From Sandaracinus amylolyticus (GTDB taxonomy: Bacteria; Myxococcota_A; Polyangia; Polyangiales; Sandaracinaceae): DNA of 64,000 nucleotides. The notes below the pieces were generated by a model. That model worked only from the letters and a program-made list of their open reading frames with translations. It ran no database searches and was not told the DNA's origin. Every line of letters starts with the position of its first letter. The first letter of the stretch is position 1. This document shows, piece by piece, positions 8,309-15,724 of the stretch. The position numbers were made by a program, and so were the translations under genes. The stretch lies in contig NZ_CP011125.1 in the NCBI RefSeq assembly GCF_000737325.1, positions 2,108,001-2,172,000 of the forward strand. The letters run 5' to 3'.

Positions 8309-9114
8309 TGGCGACCCGTCCGATCCGCCACGAGCGCGGGCTCTTCGCGTCGCTGAGCGACGACGTGCTCGGGCCGGTCGTCGAGCTCTCGGATCTACGC
8401 CTCGACGCGCATCCTCCGGCGCGCATCGAGCTCGCGCGTCGCGTATGGGCCGAGCGCGTCCGCACCGAGCTGCGCAGCGTGCAGATCATGAACCGCTTCC
8501 TCGGCGAGGTGATCGCGGCGGGCGATCCGATCGAGGTGTACGCGGGCGCGGCGGATCTCGTCGTCGACGAGCTGCGCCACGTGCGGCTCACGGTCGCGCT
8601 CTGCGAGGCGATCGGCGGCGTGCCGGTGTTCCCCGATCCGATCGAGCTGCGCGAGCCCGACGCGTACCTGCGCGCGCCCGCGGCCGAGCGCGCCCTCCAC
8701 ACCGCGATCGCGATGCTCTGCGTGAACGAGACGCTCTCCGTCGCGTTCATCGAGGACCTGCGCGCGCGCTGCGGCGATCCCGCGGTGAAGCGCGTGCTCG
8801 ACGCGACGCTCGACGACGAGGAGACGCACCACGCGTTCGGCTGGGCGTACGTCGAGAAGGCGCTCGCGCGCTTCCCGGCCAGCACGCGCGCGGACTGGCG
8901 CGAGCTGGTGCGTCGCACGCTCGAGCCGCATCGACGCGCGACGGATCCGATCCTCGCGCAGCTCGACGCCGCCGGGACGACGCTCGCGGATCTGCCGGAG
9001 CCCGACCTCGCGGCGCTCGGCCTATTCAGCAAGGAGCGACAGTCCCTCGTGCTGCGCCGCGCTATCGACGAGACGCTCGCGCCTCGCCTCCGCGCGCTCG
9101 ATCTGCTTCCGTAG
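8308..9114 (+). CDS. ferritin-like diiron domain protein
   Basis: About 268 residues, mostly helical. Two Glu-X-X-His motifs fit a four-helix diiron carboxylate fold: Asp-Glu-Leu-Arg-His (Glu 88, His 91) and Glu-Glu-Thr-His-His (Glu 171, His 174). Between them lies Asn-Glu-Thr-Leu-Ser-Val-Ala-Phe-Ile-Glu, which may supply a bridging Glu. Such soluble proteins store iron or carry out oxidations; the exact reaction cannot be read from the sequence. The start shares bases with the preceding stop (TGATG), linking it to the secreted Cys-rich protein. prmA begins three bases after its stop. Confidence 0.75.
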   Translation: MATRPIRHERGLFASLSDDVLGPVVELSDLRLDAHPPARIELARRVWAERVRTELRSVQIMNRFLGEVIAAGDPIEVYAGAADLVVDELRHVRLTVALCEAIGGVPVFPDPIELREPDAYLRAPAAERALHTAIAMLCVNETLSVAFIEDLRARCGDPAVKRVLDATLDDEETHHAFGWAYVEKALARFPASTRADWRELVRRTLEPHRRATDPILAQLDAAGTTLADLPEPDLAALGLFSKERQSLVLRRAIDETLAPRLRALDLLP

Positions 9115-9117
9115 CGC

Positions 9118-9960
9118 GTGTCGTCGATCGTCGCGATCGTGATCGAGGGGCCCAGCGCGCGGCGCGAGGAGCTCGAGGAGGCGGCGTACGCGCTCGGGGT
9201 GCAGGGCCTCGAGATCGTCGACGAGGACGTGGGCGCGCCGCGCGGCCGCGTGGTCGTGCGGCTCTGGGTCCCTTCGGGCGATGCGCGCCGCGCGGAGCGA
9301 CGGCTGCGCAGTGCGCTGTCGAGCGTGTCGATCGTGATCGAGGAGGTCGCGCCGATGACCAGCGCGCCGCGGCACGTGCCGCTCGGGCGCGGGTTCGTCG
9401 TCGTGACGGACGCGGGCGAGCCCGGTGCGCGATGGCGCGCGCGGACGGCGCTGCACCTCGCGGGATCGGAGGCGTTCGGCGACGGCGCGCACCCCACGAC
9501 CGCGCTCTGCGTCGCGGCGATCGAGCGGTGGCCCGCGCGCGCGCTGCGTCGCGCGTCGGTGCTCGACGTCGGCACCGGGACGGGCGTGCTCGCGATCGTG
9601 TGCGCGCTGCGCGGTGCATCGCGCGTGATCGCGACCGACGTGGACCCGCTCGCGCGTCGTGCTGCGCGCGAAGCAGTGCGCCGGCACGGGCTCGGCGATC
9701 GCGTGATCGTGCGCGCCGGGATGCCGCGCGAGCGCTTCCCGATCGTCGTCGCGAACCTGTATCGCGACGTCCTGATCGCGGAGGCGCGTGGGCTGGCGGC
9801 GCGCGTCGCGCCGGGCGGGCGCCTCGTGATCTCGGGGTTCGCGGCGTCGTCCTCGCGGGAGATCACGGGCGCGTTCGCGACGCACGGGCTGCGCGTCGTG
9901 GCGCGCTCGCGGCGGGGCGGCTGGGGGTGCCAGGAGCTCACGCGCGATCCCGCGCCTTGA
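9118..9960 (+). CDS. prmA: ribosomal protein L11 methyltransferase
   Basis: SAM-dependent enzyme that trimethylates ribosomal protein L11; about 280 residues, near the usual 290. Seen here: Phe-Gly-Asp-Gly-Ala-His-Pro-Thr-Thr, the family signature before the SAM pocket; Val-Leu-Asp-Val-Gly-Thr-Gly-Thr-Gly-Val-Leu (motif I); Ala-Thr-Asp-Val-Asp-Pro-Leu-Ala; and Val-Ala-Asn-Leu-Tyr, the Asn-Leu position of the family. GTG start at 9118. It sits three bases after the ferritin-like gene and ends inside the -35 element proposed for rpsT. Confidence 0.85.
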   Translation: MSSIVAIVIEGPSARREELEEAAYALGVQGLEIVDEDVGAPRGRVVVRLWVPSGDARRAERRLRSALSSVSIVIEEVAPMTSAPRHVPLGRGFVVVTDAGEPGARWRARTALHLAGSEAFGDGAHPTTALCVAAIERWPARALRRASVLDVGTGTGVLAIVCALRGASRVIATDVDPLARRAAREAVRRHGLGDRVIVRAGMPRERFPIVVANLYRDVLIAEARGLAARVAPGGRLVISGFAASSSREITGAFATHGLRVVARSRRGGWGCQELTRDPAP

Positions 9961-9984
9961 CACCCCGGGTCACCCGGCTAATCT
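9957..9984 (+). promoter_or_regulatory. candidate housekeeping promoter for rpsT
   Basis: A perfect -35 TTGACA at 9957-9962 overlaps the prmA stop codon. A 16-bp spacer leads to TAATCT at 9979-9984 as a weak -10. The leader to the ATG at 10014 would be short and contains CCGGAGCC as ribosome binding site. The -35 is convincing; the -10 is poor. Confidence 0.5.
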
Positions 9985-10013
9985 CTGCGCCCTTTCCAGT
10001 TTCCGGAGCCCGA

Positions 10014-10277
10014 ATGGCCAACGTCGAATCGGCGAAGAAGCGCATCCGCCAGACCGAGAAGCGCACCCTGCGCAACCGTCACATCCGCACGACCGTGCGC
10101 ACCCACGTGAAGCGCGTGCGCGAGGCGCTCGCCAAGACCGACAAGGCCGCGGCCCAGACCGCGCTCGCCGAGGCGATCCGCAAGATCGACATGGCGGTGA
10201 GCAAGGGCGTCTACCACCACAAGACGGGCTCGCGTTACATCTCGCGCCTGACCGAGCAGGTCCAGAAGATGGCGTGA
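10014..10277 (+). CDS. rpsT: 30S ribosomal protein S20
   Basis: An 87-residue basic helical protein that binds 16S rRNA in the small subunit. It starts Met-Ala-Asn-Val-Glu-Ser-Ala-Lys-Lys-Arg-Ile-Arg-Gln and ends with the typical Gly-Val-Tyr-His-His-Lys-Thr-Gly-Ser-Arg-Tyr-Ile-Ser-Arg-Leu segment. Length and composition match S20 throughout. Preceded by its own candidate promoter and followed by a strong hairpin, so likely a single-gene transcript. Confidence 0.97.
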   Translation: MANVESAKKRIRQTEKRTLRNRHIRTTVRTHVKRVREALAKTDKAAAQTALAEAIRKIDMAVSKGVYHHKTGSRYISRLTEQVQKMA

Positions 10278-10315
10278 GCCGGTCCTCGCGAGCTGGCCTC
10301 GCGAGACCGCAGCGA

Positions 10316-10349
10316 ACGGCCGCGCCCCAAGCCACGGGGACGCGGCCGT
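10316..10349 (+). terminator. hairpin after rpsT, probable terminator
   Basis: ACGGCCGCG plus CCCC pairs with GGGG and CGCGGCCGT around a 7-base loop, with one bulged base, giving a 13-bp GC stem. No T-run follows, as is common in GC-rich genomes. It begins 38 bases after the rpsT stop. Confidence 0.6.
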
Positions 10350-10405
10350 CGGCGTTCCGTCGACCCGGCTTGCGCCTCCGACTGCGCGGGAACAGCGTGC
10401 TTCCG

Positions 10406-10708
10406 ATGGCATCCGACGATCTCCGCGAGCGTCTCGAGGCCCACCGCGGTCCGGTCCTCTACAGCGACCTCGCCGCGCACCTCAAGCGCGGCGCCGTGTT
10501 CGTCGTCGCGCCCTCGATCGATCTCGTGACGTGCGGCGTCGCGATCGCGACCGACGATCGCGCGAGCGTGGAGCACTGGATCCACAGCGGCGATCTGCGT
10601 CGGCCCACCGCGGACGAGCTCGAGAAGTGGCCGGGCGACGAGGGTCGCACCTGGATCAGCGTGGTCGTGCAGCCGTACGTGCTGCTCCAGGATCCGAAGG
10701 CGGACTAG
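10406..10708 (+). CDS. DUF2288-like small protein
   Basis: A 100-residue soluble protein. Leu-Arg-Glu-Arg-Leu-Glu-Ala...Leu-Ala-Ala-His-Leu-Lys-Arg-Gly-Ala-Val-Phe-Val-Val-Ala-Pro-Ser-Ile-Asp-Leu-Val, then Asp-Asp-Arg-Ala-Ser-Val-Glu-His-Trp and a C-terminal Val-Val-Val-Gln-Pro-Tyr-Val-Leu-Leu-Gln resemble the DUF2288 family from memory; role unknown. It follows the rpsT hairpin. Its TAG stop overlaps the stop of convergent holA: the two stops share the CTAG palindrome. Confidence 0.65.
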   Translation: MASDDLRERLEAHRGPVLYSDLAAHLKRGAVFVVAPSIDLVTCGVAIATDDRASVEHWIHSGDLRRPTADELEKWPGDEGRTWISVVVQPYVLLQDPKAD

Positions 10709-11748
10709 ACCCGGAACTGCCACTCCGAGACGAGCGGCAGATCGCGCCCCGAGCACAGCGCGAGGATCACCTCTTCCATCACGACCTCGGGCGGGCGCTT
10801 GCTGCCCTTGAGCGCGAGGTCCGCCTCGGCGAGCGCGCGGAACGCAGCGCGAAGCGCGTCGTCGTCGAACTTGCGCGCGGCCGCCTCGAGATCGCGCGCC
10901 TTGAACGGCAGCGCCCCTGCGAAGCGCGCCATCTCGGGCCCACGGAGGCCATCCGCGAGCGCCTGCTTCGCCTTCGCGACCATCCGGAGCTGGCGCGCGA
11001 CCATCGCGAGGATGCGCAGCGGCGGCTCGCGATCCGCGAGCAACGAGCCGACCGCTTCCAGCGCGACCGCGCTCTTCCGCGCCGCGACGGCGTCGACGAC
11101 CGTCCAGATCGAGTCCACGCGGATGCGCACGATCGAGGCCTCGACGGCCGCGAGATCGATCGGAGCGCCCTTGCCGACGTACAGCGAGAGCCGCTCGACG
11201 GCGTCGTCGATCGCCGCGAGATCGTTGCCGAGCGCGTCGAGCAGCGCTTGTCCCGCGTCGGGCGAGATCGTGTGCCCGCGTCGCTTCGCCTCGCCGAGCA
11301 CGAAGCGCTCGAGCAGCGGGCCCTTCAGCGGCTCGCACTCGATCCACGCGCCCGCGCTCTTCGCCGCCTTCGAGAGCTTGCTGCGCCCGTCGATCTTCTC
11401 GGCGATCATCACCAGGCACGTGCTCGGCGAAGGCGCCGCGACGTACGCCGCGAGCGCGTCGAGCTCCGCGGCCGGCACGTCCTCGGCGTCGCGGATCAGC
11501 ACGTAGCGCGCCTTCGCCATCATCGGCAGCGTCTTCGCCGTGCCGACGACGCGCGACGCGACGACCTGCGCGCCGTGGAAGAGATCGTCGTTGAAGCCGC
11601 TCGGCCCGTCTCCGACGACCGCCTTCTTGAGCAGCTTCGCCGCGCGCTCTGCGAGGAAGCGCTCGGAGCCGACGAGCAGGACGATCGGCTGCCACTTCCC
11701 CGCGCGTGCGTCGCCGAGGAGGCTCTGGATGTCTCGCTCTTCGCTCAT
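10705..11748 (-). CDS. holA: DNA polymerase III subunit delta
   Basis: Clamp-loader delta subunit, about 347 residues, which opens the beta clamp. It shows the HolA pattern: an N-terminal strand Pro-Ile-Val-Leu-Leu-Val-Gly-Ser-Glu-Arg-Phe-Leu-Ala-Glu, a degenerate nucleotide-binding domain without a Walker A motif, Gly-Asn-Asp-Leu-Ala-Ala-Ile-Asp-Asp-Ala-Val-Glu-Arg-Leu at the domain II/III border, and a C-terminal helical collar (Leu-Arg-Ile-Leu-Ala-Met-Val-Ala-Arg-Gln-Leu-Arg). Stops of holA and the DUF2288-like gene overlap. Upstream hairpin separates it from the secreted-protein gene. Confidence 0.88.
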   Translation of the reverse strand: MSEERDIQSLLGDARAGKWQPIVLLVGSERFLAERAAKLLKKAVVGDGPSGFNDDLFHGAQVVASRVVGTAKTLPMMAKARYVLIRDAEDVPAAELDALAAYVAAPSPSTCLVMIAEKIDGRSKLSKAAKSAGAWIECEPLKGPLLERFVLGEAKRRGHTISPDAGQALLDALGNDLAAIDDAVERLSLYVGKGAPIDLAAVEASIVRIRVDSIWTVVDAVAARKSAVALEAVGSLLADREPPLRILAMVARQLRMVAKAKQALADGLRGPEMARFAGALPFKARDLEAAARKFDDDALRAAFRALAEADLALKGSKRPPEVVMEEVILALCSGRDLPLVSEWQFRV

Positions 11749-11771
11749 GACGTCGGGGCTCCGGAAACGAC

Positions 11772-11795
11772 GACGGACGCCGTGGGGCGTCCGTC
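11772..11795 (-). terminator. hairpin between the secreted-protein gene and holA
   Basis: GACGGACGCC and GGCGTCCGTC form a perfect 10-bp stem with a 4-base loop. On the minus strand it follows the secreted-protein gene (stop at 11819) and is trailed by a short T-containing stretch. It lies 24 bases before the holA start, so it could also act as an attenuator. Confidence 0.5.
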
Positions 11796-11818
11796 ACGAG
11801 AGGCGAGATCGCCGGGGC

Positions 11819-12394
11819 TCACTCCCTGACGCGCGTGTCTTCGACGCTGAAGTCGACCTGACCCGAGCGGCGCGGCTCCTCACCACGCGTCTCGAAGCGC
11901 GTGTTGCCCACCTCGGCGCGTCGCACCGTGATCACGAGCTCGTAGCGCTTGTTGGGCTGGAAGCGCGGGCGCTGCAGATTCAGGCGCTGCACGTACGTCC
12001 GCTGATCGCGGCCGTTGAGGTAGATCGCCATGTCGTCGACGAAGTTCCGCGCGCCGTCCGTCACGTTGTAGAAGAGCGCGTGGTACTCGAGGTCGCCCGG
12101 CGGTGCGTTGAACTGCACGACCATGTTCGCGAGCCAGTGGCGCTGCTCGATCTCGGCCTCGCTGCTCTCGTTCATCGCGCGCGCCTGGTGACCGCGCGCG
12201 AACCCGACGAGCGCCTTCTCGGTCAGGCCGCGCGGGATCGCGGCCTGGGTGACGTACACCGTCGCGCGCAGGCGCTGCGCCTCCGCGTGCGGGACCGCGC
12301 TGCTCGGCAGCACCGCGCCCGCGAGCGCGAACGTGACCGCCGACAGTGATGCGAGCGCGAAAAGGGCGTAGGCGCGCGGCTTCCGAGACGTCAT
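11819..12394 (-). CDS. secreted protein of unknown function
   Basis: About 191 residues. ATG at 12394 is chosen because AAGGAG sits at the right distance and it begins a good signal peptide (Lys-Pro-Arg then Ala-Tyr-Ala-Leu-Phe-Ala-Leu-Ala...), with possible cleavage around Ala-Glu-Ala-Gln. The mature part is beta-rich with Thr-Val-Tyr-Val-Thr-Gln-Ala-Ala-Ile-Pro and Tyr-Glu-Leu-Val-Ile-Thr-Val-Arg-Arg and no cysteines. I do not recognise a domain. It is divergent from the Clp ATPase gene. Confidence 0.7.
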   Translation of the reverse strand: MTSRKPRAYALFALASLSAVTFALAGAVLPSSAVPHAEAQRLRATVYVTQAAIPRGLTEKALVGFARGHQARAMNESSEAEIEQRHWLANMVVQFNAPPGDLEYHALFYNVTDGARNFVDDMAIYLNGRDQRTYVQRLNLQRPRFQPNKRYELVITVRRAEVGNTRFETRGEEPRRSGQVDFSVEDTRVRE

Positions 12395-12552
12395 CGAGGG
12401 CTCCTTCTCGTCACGGCCCGCGAGGCTAGCAGACGCGTGCATCGCCAGTCATCCGCGGCGGCGTGAGGCTCCCGACGGCAGCGAGCAGCGCGCGATTCAC
12501 GCCGACACCGACGCACTCGCGCGCATCCGCGAGGTGCGCGCCTGACGAAAAC

Positions 12553-12573
12553 TGGACGGGCGCGCAGCGTCCA
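12553..12573. promoter_or_regulatory. short inverted repeat upstream of the Clp-type ATPase gene
   Basis: TGGACG and CGTCCA flank nine bases, 35 bases before the ATG at 12608 in a 213-bp divergent region. It could be an operator, but such short GC-rich dyads arise easily by chance. Confidence 0.2.
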
Positions 12574-12607
12574 TGCGATCCGCGGTCCCACACGGAGGAA
12601 CCGCCGG

Positions 12608-15103
12608 ATGACGCACGCGGGAGCGCTCGAAGGACTCATCGGCGTGGCGCGGCGCACGGCGCGCGCGCGACAGCAGCCGGCCAGCACGGCGCACGTGCTG
12701 CTCACGATCCTGCAGAACGATCCCGAGTCCCAGCGGGTGCTCTCGGCGCATCACGTCCGCGAGCAGGATCTCGTGTCGGCGCTGAAGGTCGCGGACGACG
12801 AGCCGGGGAGCGCGCTCGAGGTCGCGATCGAGCGCGCGGCGGCGCTCGCGGCGCGCACCCATGCGGCGCACGTGCGTCCGCTGCACCTCCTTCTCGCGAT
12901 GCTTCGCGAGCCGCGCTCGATGGCGTATCGATGCCTCGAGCACACGGGCGCGAACACCGCGCGGGTGCGCGAGAGCGTCGAGGACGCGCTCGTCGCGACG
13001 ATCGCTCCGATCGCTCCGATCGCGCCGAGCGAGCCCTCGCGCCCGGCGCGCCGCGTCGAAGCGCCGCGCGCCGAGATCGTGCGTGCCGATGCGACGAGCC
13101 GTGCCGACGAGGACGTGCGTCCGGCGCGACCGCGCCCGGCGCCGATCGTTCCGCCGGTGCCGCGCACGCGCGCGTCGGTCGCGCCTCCCTCGAGCAGCAC
13201 GGCACGGCCCGCCAACCGACGTGTCGGGCCGCGCGCGACCACGCCGCCCGAGGCGCCGCGCGCGATCGCGAACGAGCCCGCCGCGAACACCTCGCCGCAC
13301 GAGCTCGATCGGGAGCGCTTCCCGATCCTCTCGGCGATCGGTCGCAACCTCACAGCCCTCGCCGCGTCCGGCGCGATCGATCCGGTCTTCGGTCGCGAGA
13401 AGGAGATCGACGCACTGCTCGACGTGCTCGGGCGTCGTCGCGCGAACAACCCGCTGCTCATCGGGCCGCCGGGTGTGGGCAAGACGGCGATCGTGGAGGG
13501 GCTCGCGCTCGCCATGGCGAGGCCGGGCGCGCCGCTGCCGGGCCTCGAGGGCAAGGTGCTGATCGAGATCAGCGCGGGGTCGCTGGTCTCGGGCACCGGC
13601 GTGCGCGGCGCGCTCGCCGACAAGCTGCGCAAGCTGCGCGAAGAGGTCGCGAAGAGCGAAGGGCGCGTCCTGCTCTTCCTCGACGAGATCCACGCGATCG
13701 CCGGCGGCGAAGGTCCCGACGATCTCGCGAGCGAGCTGAAGAGCGCGCTCGCGCGCGGCGAGCTGCCTTGCATCGGCGCGACCACCGACGCCGAGCACAA
13801 GAAGCACCTCGAGCGCGACCCCGCGCTCGCGCGTCGCTTCACGCGCATCGACGTCGACGCGCCCGATCCCGAGGCCGCGATCCGCATCCTGCGCGACCTC
13901 GCGCCGCGCTACGAGATCCACCACGCGGTCGCGTACGACCCCGCGGCGATCCGCGCGGCGGTCGAGCTCTCGGTGCGCTTCCTCCCCGAGCGACACCTGC
14001 CGGACAAGGCGCTCGGCGCGCTCGATCTCGCGGCGGCGCGCGTGCGCCGTGCCGGTGGGTCGATCGTCGACGTCGAGGCGGTCGCGAAGGTGATCGCGGA
14101 CGAGGCGCACGTGCCGCTCGAGCGCTTGCTGGTGCGCGATGCGGATCGACTGCTCGCGCTCGAGTCGCACCTCGCGTCGCGCGTCGTCGGTCAGCGCGGG
14201 CCGCTCGCGCGTGTCGCGGACGCGCTGCGCAAGGGCGCCGCGGGGTTCCGCGGTCGGCGTCCGCTCGGCACGTTCCTGCTGCTCGGCCCGACCGGCGTCG
14301 GCAAGACCGAGACCGCGAAGGCGATCGCGGAGCTGATGTTCGGGTCCGGCGGGATGTCGCGCTTCGACATGAGCGAGTACGGCGAGCCGCACAGCGTCGC
14401 GCGTCTCTTCGGCGCGCCGCCGGGCTACGTCGGGCACGACGAGGGAGGACAGCTCACGGAGAGCGTGCGCCGTCGTCCGTACCAGCTCGTGCTGCTCGAC
14501 GAGATCGAGAAGGCGCACCCGGACGTGCTGCTCGCGCTGCTGCCGCTGCTCGACGAAGGACGTCTCACCGACGGACGCGGGCGCACCTTCGACTTCACGA
14601 ACACCGTGATCGTGATGACGTCGAACCTCGGCGCGTCGGAGAGCGCGAGCAGCGCGCCGCGCGCGATCGGGTTCGGCGGTGGCGAGGCGAGGACCACCTC
14701 GAGCGCGGCGGATCGCGCGATGGGCGCCGCGCGTCGCGCGATGCCGCCCGAGCTGTGGAACCGCATCGACGAGCCGCTCTTCTTCGCGCCGCTCGGGCAG
14801 GACGACGTCGCGGAGATCGCGCACCGCATGCTGCGCGGCGTGATCGACGTCATGCGCAACGAGCACGCGATCGAGCTCGTGATCGACGAGAGCGCGATCG
14901 CTGCGCTGGTCGCGGGTGGCGGCTTCGACCCCGCGCTCGGTGCGCGTCCGATGCGGCGCACGGTGGGACGCCTCGTGGAAGCGCCGCTCGCGTCGCTGGT
15001 GCTCTCGGGCGGCGTGCGGCGCGGGGATCGCATCGTGGCGCGCGGCGCGGGCGGGCTGGTGCGCTTCGATCGCGTCGAGCCCGAGGACGTCGCCGCCGAG
15101 TGA
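12608..15103 (+). CDS. ClpA-like AAA+ unfoldase with long disordered linker
   Basis: About 831 residues. It has two Clp N repeats (about residues 1-130), then a Pro/Arg/Ala-rich linker (about 131-230). The first AAA+ domain has Walker A Gly-Pro-Pro-Gly-Val-Gly-Lys-Thr near 287-294 and Walker B Leu-Leu-Phe-Leu-Asp-Glu-Ile-His. The second has Walker A Gly-Pro-Thr-Gly-Val-Gly-Lys-Thr near 560-567 and Walker B Leu-Val-Leu-Leu-Asp-Glu-Ile-Glu. No ClpB-type coiled-coil middle domain separates them, as in ClpA. An Ile-Gly-Phe tripeptide near 687 is at about the place of the ClpP-docking loop, so ClpP partnership is plausible. No clpS or clpP is adjacent. GGAGG lies 10 bases before the start. Confidence 0.85.
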   Translation: MTHAGALEGLIGVARRTARARQQPASTAHVLLTILQNDPESQRVLSAHHVREQDLVSALKVADDEPGSALEVAIERAAALAARTHAAHVRPLHLLLAMLREPRSMAYRCLEHTGANTARVRESVEDALVATIAPIAPIAPSEPSRPARRVEAPRAEIVRADATSRADEDVRPARPRPAPIVPPVPRTRASVAPPSSSTARPANRRVGPRATTPPEAPRAIANEPAANTSPHELDRERFPILSAIGRNLTALAASGAIDPVFGREKEIDALLDVLGRRRANNPLLIGPPGVGKTAIVEGLALAMARPGAPLPGLEGKVLIEISAGSLVSGTGVRGALADKLRKLREEVAKSEGRVLLFLDEIHAIAGGEGPDDLASELKSALARGELPCIGATTDAEHKKHLERDPALARRFTRIDVDAPDPEAAIRILRDLAPRYEIHHAVAYDPAAIRAAVELSVRFLPERHLPDKALGALDLAAARVRRAGGSIVDVEAVAKVIADEAHVPLERLLVRDADRLLALESHLASRVVGQRGPLARVADALRKGAAGFRGRRPLGTFLLLGPTGVGKTETAKAIAELMFGSGGMSRFDMSEYGEPHSVARLFGAPPGYVGHDEGGQLTESVRRRPYQLVLLDEIEKAHPDVLLALLPLLDEGRLTDGRGRTFDFTNTVIVMTSNLGASESASSAPRAIGFGGGEARTTSSAADRAMGAARRAMPPELWNRIDEPLFFAPLGQDDVAEIAHRMLRGVIDVMRNEHAIELVIDESAIAALVAGGGFDPALGARPMRRTVGRLVEAPLASLVLSGGVRRGDRIVARGAGGLVRFDRVEPEDVAAE

Positions 15104-15116
15104 GGCTCGCGCATGT

Positions 15117-15153
15117 GCAGACGTCTGGACGCGCGTGCGCAGACGTCTGGACG
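15117..15153. promoter_or_regulatory. tandem palindromes CAGACGTCTG, 22-bp spacing
   Basis: GCAGACGTCTGGACG occurs twice exactly (15117-15131 and 15139-15153), each holding the perfect 10-bp palindrome CAGACGTCTG. The 22-bp period puts both on the same helical face, as expected for a pair of dimeric regulator sites. It starts 14 bases after the Clp gene and lies about 60 bases upstream of the membrane-protein gene at 15212. Alternatively the two copies could pair as an RNA hairpin ending the Clp transcript. Confidence 0.5.
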
Positions 15154-15211
15154 TGGAGCATGCGGGAGGCGTGCGTGATCGCGCCGCGGCGGTAGTCTCC
15201 GCCGCCCGACC

Positions 15212-15724
15212 ATGCACGAGCTCGACGAGACCTGTCTCGACACGCCGGCGGCGCTGCTGCTCGACGGCGCGAACGGGGCGTGCGGCGAGGCCCGGCTCGG
15301 GGCCGGCACGGGCCACGTCGCGCACGTCGCGCTCGTGCTCGTCGTCGCGATCGGGATCGCGGCGTGGCTCGTCACGCGTCGGGTCTCGAGCGCGGCCCGC
15401 CGCGCGGGTGTGGTCGCGATCGCGCTGATCGGCGCGATGCCCGGCGCGTACGCGCTGCTCGCGCTGCGCGGAGATCGGCCGACCTCGGTGCGCGACACCG
15501 CGCGCGCCTCGACGGCGCTGCACGATCGGATGCGCGCGTTCGCGCTGCGTCACGGCTGCGCGCACGTGGAGGACGATGCGTGCGACGAGTGCTTGCCCGC
15601 GGTGCGGCTCGCGCTCGCGGGGCTGCGCTGCGATGCGCCCGCCACGATCGTGCTGCGCGCGGGCGCGCTCGACGCGCGCTGCGAGGAGCAGGGCGATCGG
15701 CTCGTGTGTGGGCCGTCGCGATGA
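15212..15724 (+). CDS. small membrane protein with Cys-rich C-terminal domain
   Basis: About 170 residues, unrecognised. Two predicted membrane helices (about 35-55 and 65-85) are followed by a roughly 85-residue domain with five or six cysteines (His-Gly-Cys-Ala-His-Val...Cys-Asp-Glu-Cys-Leu-Pro-Ala...Arg-Cys...Cys-Glu-Glu), probably outside the cytoplasm. The stop overlaps the next start (ATGA), so it is likely made together with the GT-C-type protein. Operator-like tandem palindromes lie upstream. Confidence 0.65.
   Translation: MHELDETCLDTPAALLLDGANGACGEARLGAGTGHVAHVALVLVVAIGIAAWLVTRRVSSAARRAGVVAIALIGAMPGAYALLALRGDRPTSVRDTARASTALHDRMRAFALRHGCAHVEDDACDECLPAVRLALAGLRCDAPATIVLRAGALDARCEEQGDRLVCGPSR

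Noticed and set aside
13000-13035. Short GATCGCTCC tandem repeats in the Clp gene
   Set aside because: They encode an Ala-Pro-Ile repeat in the disordered linker and look like codon-level repetition, not a separate element.
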